The position numbers and the translations under genes are program-made. A DNA stretch of 11,026 bases, taken from assembly GCA_009699615.1 (NCBI GenBank), contig WLNV01000033.1:1-11026 (forward strand), read 5' to 3'. Each line of letters begins with the position of its first letter. Within the stretch, counting starts at the first letter, position 1. Below are positions 7,221-11,026 of this stretch, in pieces. This DNA comes from Actinomycetota bacterium (GTDB taxonomy: Bacteria > Actinomycetota > Thermoleophilia > Solirubrobacterales > Solirubrobacteraceae). The notes beneath the pieces are model-generated. The model searched no databases, had not been told where the DNA came from, and was given only the letters and a program-made list of their open reading frames with translations.

Positions 7221-8303
7221 ATGCGCGTAGCCATTGACGCACGACACCTCGGCCAAGGTCGAGGGATCGCGCGATACCTCGAACAGATGCTCGCTGCGCT
7301 CGCGGCAGGCTTCCCCGAGGACGACTGGGTCGCCGTTGTCCCGAGAGACCGAGAAGCGGTGGTGCCTGACGGCGTTGAGTTGCGCCGCTCCCGGTTGCCG
7401 TCGAAAGCGCTGTTTAGCTCCGCGGCGCTCACCGGACTACCGCGGATAGATCGACTCGCAGGCGGTGCCGACGTTGTCTGGATTCCAGCTCCAGCACCGG
7501 TCGCGTGCGGCAGGAAGACGCCTTATGTGCTGACAATCCATGACCTGTCGTTCGAGCTGGCGCCAGAGGATTTCACGAGCTATGAACGCCGCTGGCACCG
7601 CGCTGCAAGACCGCGGCGTCTGGCAGCACGGGCGGCCGAAGTTGTCGTAGACAGCGAAGCGACGCGGCGCGCGCTGCTCGACGCAGATTGGCCAATCGAC
7701 CCGACCAGAGTTACTGTCGTTTACGCAGCCCCATCGGCGGCGGTCAGCGGCAGCGCCGATCGACCCACTGACCGATCCGATGCGGCGGGCTACCTGCTGT
7801 ACGTCGGTGCACTTGAACCCCGCAAGGGAATTGAGACGCTGGCAGAGGCAGTGACTGAAGCGCGCAAGGCAGGGCTGCGCGCGCCTCTGCTGGTAGTTGG
7901 AGAGGGCCGGCTTGCGGCGAGCCTCGAAGGGCTCCCCGGCGTTCGCCTGATCGGAAGACAGAGCGACGCGGAACTGAAGGAGCTGTACTCGGGAGCACTT
8001 GCGTTGGTGATGCCGTCAACGCTGGAGGGGTTCGGTCTGCCTCCTGTCGAAGCAGCCACGCATGGAGTGCCGAGCGTCGTCAGCGACCTCCCGATATTCG
8101 AAGAGACGCTCGGCAAGGCGATGCTCAGCTTCCCCGTCAACGACAGTGCCGCGCTGGCCAAAGCGCTGGTCCTGATTAGCGGCGACGCCAAGCTGCGCGC
8201 GAAGCTCGGCTCAGAGGCGCAAGACGCCGCGAGGAAGCTGACCTGGGCGGCGTCTGCTCAAGAGCTCCGCAGTGTGCTCCTGTCGGCAGCGAGCCGCAGA
8301 TGA
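7221..8303 (+). CDS. GT4 glycosyltransferase, mannosyltransferase B-like (GT-B fold)
   Basis: This 360-residue cytoplasmic enzyme belongs to the GT4 group. The start MRVAIDARHLGQGRGIARYL carries the Gly-rich acceptor-domain loop usual in MtfB-like enzymes. TIHDLSFE (about residues 105-112) has the His-Asp of that group. The donor domain opens with LLYVGALEPRKG (about 192-203), where Arg-Lys contacts the donor phosphates, and the EX7E motif is Glu269...Glu277 in LEGFGLPPVE. ATG 7200 in the same frame would add seven residues; ATG 7221 is preferred because it begins directly at the conserved first strand. The stop overlaps the next start by 4 bp (ATGA), so this gene and the GT2 gene form an operon with coupled translation. 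The sugar is unknown. Confidence 0.88.
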   Translation: MRVAIDARHLGQGRGIARYLEQMLAALAAGFPEDDWVAVVPRDREAVVPDGVELRRSRLPSKALFSSAALTGLPRIDRLAGGADVVWIPAPAPVACGRKTPYVLTIHDLSFELAPEDFTSYERRWHRAARPRRLAARAAEVVVDSEATRRALLDADWPIDPTRVTVVYAAPSAAVSGSADRPTDRSDAAGYLLYVGALEPRKGIETLAEAVTEARKAGLRAPLLVVGEGRLAASLEGLPGVRLIGRQSDAELKELYSGALALVMPSTLEGFGLPPVEAATHGVPSVVSDLPIFEETLGKAMLSFPVNDSAALAKALVLISGDAKLRAKLGSEAQDAARKLTWAASAQELRSVLLSAASRR

Positions 8304-9175
8304 GCTTCTCTCTCTGCGTTGTGCTGCACAACTCCGAGAGCGAGCTCGGAGCACTGCTCGATTCGATCGACAGCCACCTGAGCGTCCGACCGCAGATCAT
8401 CTGCGTTGACAGCGGGTCCACCGACGAGGGTGCCGCGCTGGCTCGCTCCCGTGGCGCCGAGGTGATCGTGATGGACGGAAACCCAGGATTCGGCGCTGCG
8501 AACAACGCGGCAGTCTCGGCAGCTGCGGAGGACGTCGCCGTGTTGCTCAACCCGGACTGTCGCTTGATCGACTCGAGCCTCGAAAGGCTTGCCGTTGCTG
8601 CCAGCAACCGCCGCGCCCTGATGGCACCACGACTGCTGAACGAGAACGGATCGATTCAGGACAGCGCCCACCCCCTGCCTGGCGGCTGGGACGGCTACCT
8701 GGCCGCGATCACCGTCCCTCGCCTGCTGCCACGGAGCCTGCGCGAGCGACTCCAGCCATTCCGTTCTGATCACGAGATCGAAGTGGGCTGGGCGATAGGC
8801 GCCTGCGTTGCCGGGCAGACCGCGCTGCTTCGCGAGCTCGGACCATTCAACCCTGACGACTTCCTCTTCGCGGAGGATCTCGATCTCTGCCTGCGAGCTC
8901 GGGCGCTTGCGATCCCGACGATCCTCGACCCATCGGTGGAGCTGATTCACAGCGGCGCCCACACGAGCGCAGCTCGGACCGATCGAGCGCGACTGGAACT
9001 TCAGGTGCGCCGACGGCGGGAGGTCATAGGACGGCAGCTCGGGCCGCTCGCTCTCGCCCGGGACGATCGCAGTCAGAAGATGACTTTCTCGATCCGCGCG
9101 GCCGTAAAGCGCGACCGTGAAAGAAACCTGATTCAGCTCAAGGCACTGCGGGCAGCTCAGAACAGATCGAGCTGA
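8300..9175 (+). CDS. GT2 glycosyltransferase, WbbL/rhamnosyltransferase-like (GT-A fold)
   Basis: This 291-residue enzyme shows the GT-A layout of family 2: a first strand FSLCVVLHNS (about residues 3-12), VDSGSTDE (37-43), NPGFGAANNAA (61-71), the metal-binding region LLNPD (82-86), then GWAIGACVAG (163-172) and FLFAEDLDLCLRAR (188-201), whose Glu-Asp is the usual catalytic-base region, with His217 near the end of the fold. This order is typical of rhamnosyltransferase-like (WbbL group) enzymes of polysaccharide pathways. Residues after about 225 form a basic helical tail. It is translated from an ATG that overlaps the upstream GT4 stop, so the two probably act in sequence on the same lipid-linked glycan (inference). 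Its last 19 bp overlap the end of the converging DNA repair gene. Confidence 0.88.
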   Translation: MSFSLCVVLHNSESELGALLDSIDSHLSVRPQIICVDSGSTDEGAALARSRGAEVIVMDGNPGFGAANNAAVSAAAEDVAVLLNPDCRLIDSSLERLAVAASNRRALMAPRLLNENGSIQDSAHPLPGGWDGYLAAITVPRLLPRSLRERLQPFRSDHEIEVGWAIGACVAGQTALLRELGPFNPDDFLFAEDLDLCLRARALAIPTILDPSVELIHSGAHTSAARTDRARLELQVRRRREVIGRQLGPLALARDDRSQKMTFSIRAAVKRDRERNLIQLKALRAAQNRSS

Positions 9176-9873
9176 GGCTTCCCGTCATCGTCGGTGCCCT
9201 CCGGCTCGGGCGACTCCGGCGGCGCGGTCTTGACAACCGGCTCCTCGTCCTCGCGGCGAGTTCCTCGTGACGACGAGAGTGGCGCCTGCTCTGGCGCTCC
9301 TCGCTTGATCAACGCGGGAAGTTGCGCGAAGTCGGTTCGCAAGAGCTCCAGGTTGGGCCGCCGGTATAGAGCTGCCGCCGGGTGGAATACCGGATATAGC
9401 CAGACAGTGCGAGCGCCTACCGTGCACTCCTCGACTTGACCGTGGATCTCCGTGATCCCGGTGTCATCGGCACGCAAAAGCTTCGTCGCGAAGTTTCCGA
9501 GCGTGACGACGACGATCGGCGCGATCACCTCGACCTGCCGCTCGAGGTAGTCAAAACAGTTCGCAATCTCATCCGGACGCGGATCGCGATTGTCGGGCGG
9601 TCGGCACTTCAAGACGTTCGCGATGTAGACCTGACTGCGATCAATGGCGATCCCAGTCAGGAGTTCGTCCAGAAGCTTCCCCGAGGCGCCGACGAATGGA
9701 ACTCCTTCGCGATCCTCCGTCGCACCCGGAGCTTCGCCGACGAACATCAGATCCGCGTCCACGGCCCCGCTCCCAAACACAACCTGGCTCCGGCTGGCAA
9801 CGAGCTGCGGGCAGCGCTTGCAGCCCTCAGCCTGGGCCCTGAGCAGACCCTCGCCGGCAGCGGCTTTAACCAT
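9157..9873 (-). CDS. Family 4 uracil-DNA glycosylase (iron-sulfur) with a C-terminal clamp-binding-like tail
   Basis: This 238-residue DNA repair enzyme likely removes uracil from DNA to start base excision repair. The four cysteines expected to bind the 4Fe-4S cluster are present: Cys18 and Cys21 (GCKRCP), Cys90 (VLKCRPP) and Cys106 (ANCFDYL). Motif A is GEAPGATEDREGVPFVGASG (46-65), and the second active-site motif is FHPAA (163-167). The core ends near residue 192. A further 45 or so residues are rich in Pro, Glu, Asp and Ser and end in QLDLF, the bacterial sliding-clamp binding consensus. ATG 9873 is chosen because GGAAG lies 8 nt upstream and it overlaps the previous stop by 8 bp; TTG 9903 would add 10 residues. 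It is probably co-transcribed with the AftD-like gene. It has no evident role in the glycan pathway. Confidence 0.92.
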   Translation of the reverse strand: MVKAAAGEGLLRAQAEGCKRCPQLVASRSQVVFGSGAVDADLMFVGEAPGATEDREGVPFVGASGKLLDELLTGIAIDRSQVYIANVLKCRPPDNRDPRPDEIANCFDYLERQVEVIAPIVVVTLGNFATKLLRADDTGITEIHGQVEECTVGARTVWLYPVFHPAAALYRRPNLELLRTDFAQLPALIKRGAPEQAPLSSSRGTRREDEEPVVKTAPPESPEPEGTDDDGKPQLDLF

Positions 9874-11026
9874 CGTCGGAGCTTCCGCGGCGACGCGCGA
9901 CAATGTCGACCACCGCTCCCACGATTAGAACGATCATCGCGGCGAGCGCGATCCAGTGTTCGACGGTGTGGTCGATCGAGTAGTCGAAGTTGATCCCTTG
10001 GGCCGAGATCGAAGGATTGACGACATAGAGCAGGCCGACAGCGACGACCGCAAGCGCAGAGCTGCCGAAGAGCCACGGCGCAGCGCGCGACCCAAGTTCG
10101 CCACGGGCCGACCGCTTCGGGTTGCCGGGGCTAGGGGAAACGATCAACTCAACGCCATCGGAAGTCCTCAATTCCACTGCGGTCTTGGCAGTCACTGACG
10201 TCGCTCCGGGCGTCGCTCCGCCGCCCCCGCGTCGGCGCCACGCGCCAAGCGAAAGCAAGACCAGGAGCGACAGCCCAACCAGCCCTGAAATCCAATAGCC
10301 AATGTCAGCGAACCTTTGCGGACCGAACGCGAACCTGGCCGACAGGCACGTAGCGCCGTTGATCCTCCAGCCGTTTGCGAAGCCGTCGATCTGCCGCGGA
10401 CTTCCGAGCTCGTGCTCGGAGCCAGAGCGATCGGTGCACCAGGCTCGCCATCCCGGCGAGTAGCTCTGCCCAAGGACGAGCCAACCGGCACCCCGGAGTG
10501 CAACCTTGCCAGCCGGCGTGATCCCCGCCACAGACGTTCGTTGGCTGCCGGCGCTGCGCGGCGCAGCGCCGTGAAGGAGCAGTGAGTCGACGGAGAAGAC
10601 CGCGCCGTGACTGGCGGCAACCAGATTGGAGCCGCGCGCCAGCGGCAGCTGCGCGCCCTGCTCGCAGCTGCCGAACGCGAGTGCGTCCCCGGCGTCAAGC
10701 GCGGCAAGGTCGCCAGTGAAGCGGACCGGCAGCGAGCTGCCCTTCGATTCAATGGAGGCTGCCCCGCAAGCCGTCGCGAACTTCCCTGAGCGGCGCGGCT
10801 GTACGGCTGGCAGCCCGGGGATCTCGATCTCTGAGAATGCGACCGACCGCGGCACACGGGCGCCTCGCGCAGTCCGCCGCAGCCGCTTGACCGATCGGAT
10901 CGTCAGCTTGAGTTCACGAGTTGTGATTGCCGTCGGGAGTACGACAACCCCTGCTCGTGACACGCGAAGGTCGAAACCGCCGGTCGGCGTCGCAACCGTG
11001 ACGCGGGTCGGCTCCAAGTAGCGCCC
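9866..11026 (-). CDS. C-terminal part of an AftD-like membrane arabinofuranosyltransferase, cut by the right window edge
   Basis: The frame is open to the right edge, so only the last 386 residues are seen and the true start is outside. A large outer soluble domain (to about residue 235) is rich in beta-type sequence, with SEIEIPGL (about 65-72), a VDSLLLHG strand (about 146-153) and WLVLGQSYSPGWRA (about 182-195). These resemble the carbohydrate-binding-like C-terminal region of AftD and related DUF3367 membrane glycosyltransferases. Three membrane helices follow (about 241-263, 316-336, 357-377), separated by a hydrophilic loop. AftD adds arabinofuranose from decaprenyl-phosphoarabinose outside the membrane in mycobacteria; whether this protein does so is inference, since its catalytic half is not in the window. 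Only the end of the family is visible, so another GT-C membrane enzyme is possible. Confidence 0.68.
   Translation of the reverse strand, partial: GRYLEPTRVTVATPTGGFDLRVSRAGVVVLPTAITTRELKLTIRSVKRLRRTARGARVPRSVAFSEIEIPGLPAVQPRRSGKFATACGAASIESKGSSLPVRFTGDLAALDAGDALAFGSCEQGAQLPLARGSNLVAASHGAVFSVDSLLLHGAAPRSAGSQRTSVAGITPAGKVALRGAGWLVLGQSYSPGWRAWCTDRSGSEHELGSPRQIDGFANGWRINGATCLSARFAFGPQRFADIGYWISGLVGLSLLVLLSLGAWRRRGGGGATPGATSVTAKTAVELRTSDGVELIVSPSPGNPKRSARGELGSRAAPWLFGSSALAVVAVGLLYVVNPSISAQGINFDYSIDHTVEHWIALAAMIVLIVGAVVDIVARRRGSSDDG

Noticed and set aside
8258..8962. Minus-strand open frame of 234 codons opposite the GT2 gene
   Set aside because: It lies wholly over a GT2 enzyme with all expected motifs and the two-gene coupling on the plus strand. 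Its own translation shows no domain.
9436..9993. Plus-strand open frame of 185 codons opposite the uracil-DNA glycosylase
   Set aside because: Low-complexity Arg/Asp-rich translation with no recognisable motif. The minus strand carries the four cysteines and active-site motifs of a family 4 enzyme.
10549..10571. Perfect 10-bp GC-rich hairpin (loop CGG) that could be a terminator
   Set aside because: It lies inside the AftD-like reading frame, has no following T-run, and reads as ordinary Ala-Ala-Pro-Arg-Ser-Ala coding.

Overview
This window looks like a polysaccharide (cell-surface glycan) assembly region from a high-GC Gram-positive bacterium, most likely an actinobacterium. The Thermoleophilia/Solirubrobacterales type is my best guess. 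The basis is GC-rich coding with GTG/TTG starts, actinobacterial-looking versions of the O-antigen ligase and glycosyltransferases, an AftD-like arabinofuranosyltransferase fragment, and start codons preceded by TANNNT -10 boxes rather than Shine-Dalgarno sites. Taxonomy is an inference; no rRNA or other marker gene is present.

Layout. Bases 2-175 hold the 3' end of an unidentified gene. A GT39-like (GT-C) membrane glycosyltransferase (217-1833, +) runs tail-to-tail into a Wzx-type flippase (1791-3323, -). A 36-bp divergent spacer separates the flippase from a class I SAM methyltransferase (3360-4022, +), which converges on an O-antigen ligase/polymerase-like membrane protein (4006-5448, -). 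A 56-bp divergent spacer leads to a small membrane-anchored TPR-like protein (5505-5924, +), which converges on a WbaZ-like GT4 glycosyltransferase (5942-7141, -). A 79-bp divergent spacer leads to a two-gene operon of a second GT4 enzyme (7221-8303, +) and a GT2 enzyme (8300-9175, +; 4-bp overlap). These converge on a family 4 uracil-DNA glycosylase (9157-9873, -), which lies downstream of and overlaps an AftD-like membrane protein running off the right edge (9866-11026, -). The window is almost fully coding, with no gap over 300 bases. I see no tRNA, rRNA, CRISPR array or insertion sequence.

Working model (inference). The GT4 and GT2 enzymes build a lipid-linked oligosaccharide in the cytoplasm and the methyltransferase may decorate it. 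The flippase turns it to the outer face. The ligase-like protein polymerises or transfers it, perhaps with the TPR-like protein. The GT39-like and AftD-like enzymes add sugars outside from lipid-phosphate donors. No initiating phosphoglycosyltransferase, chain-length regulator or nucleotide-sugar synthesis gene is visible here.

The most notable signals are: (1) a repeated leaderless-promoter layout, with TANNNT 6-9 nt before the start codon of nearly every lead gene, including TAGGCT before all three lead minus-strand genes; (2) an alternating gene order with 3' overlaps and very short divergent spacers, instead of one long glycan operon; and (3) a uracil-DNA glycosylase whose acidic, proline-rich tail ends in QLDLF, matching the bacterial sliding-clamp binding motif.
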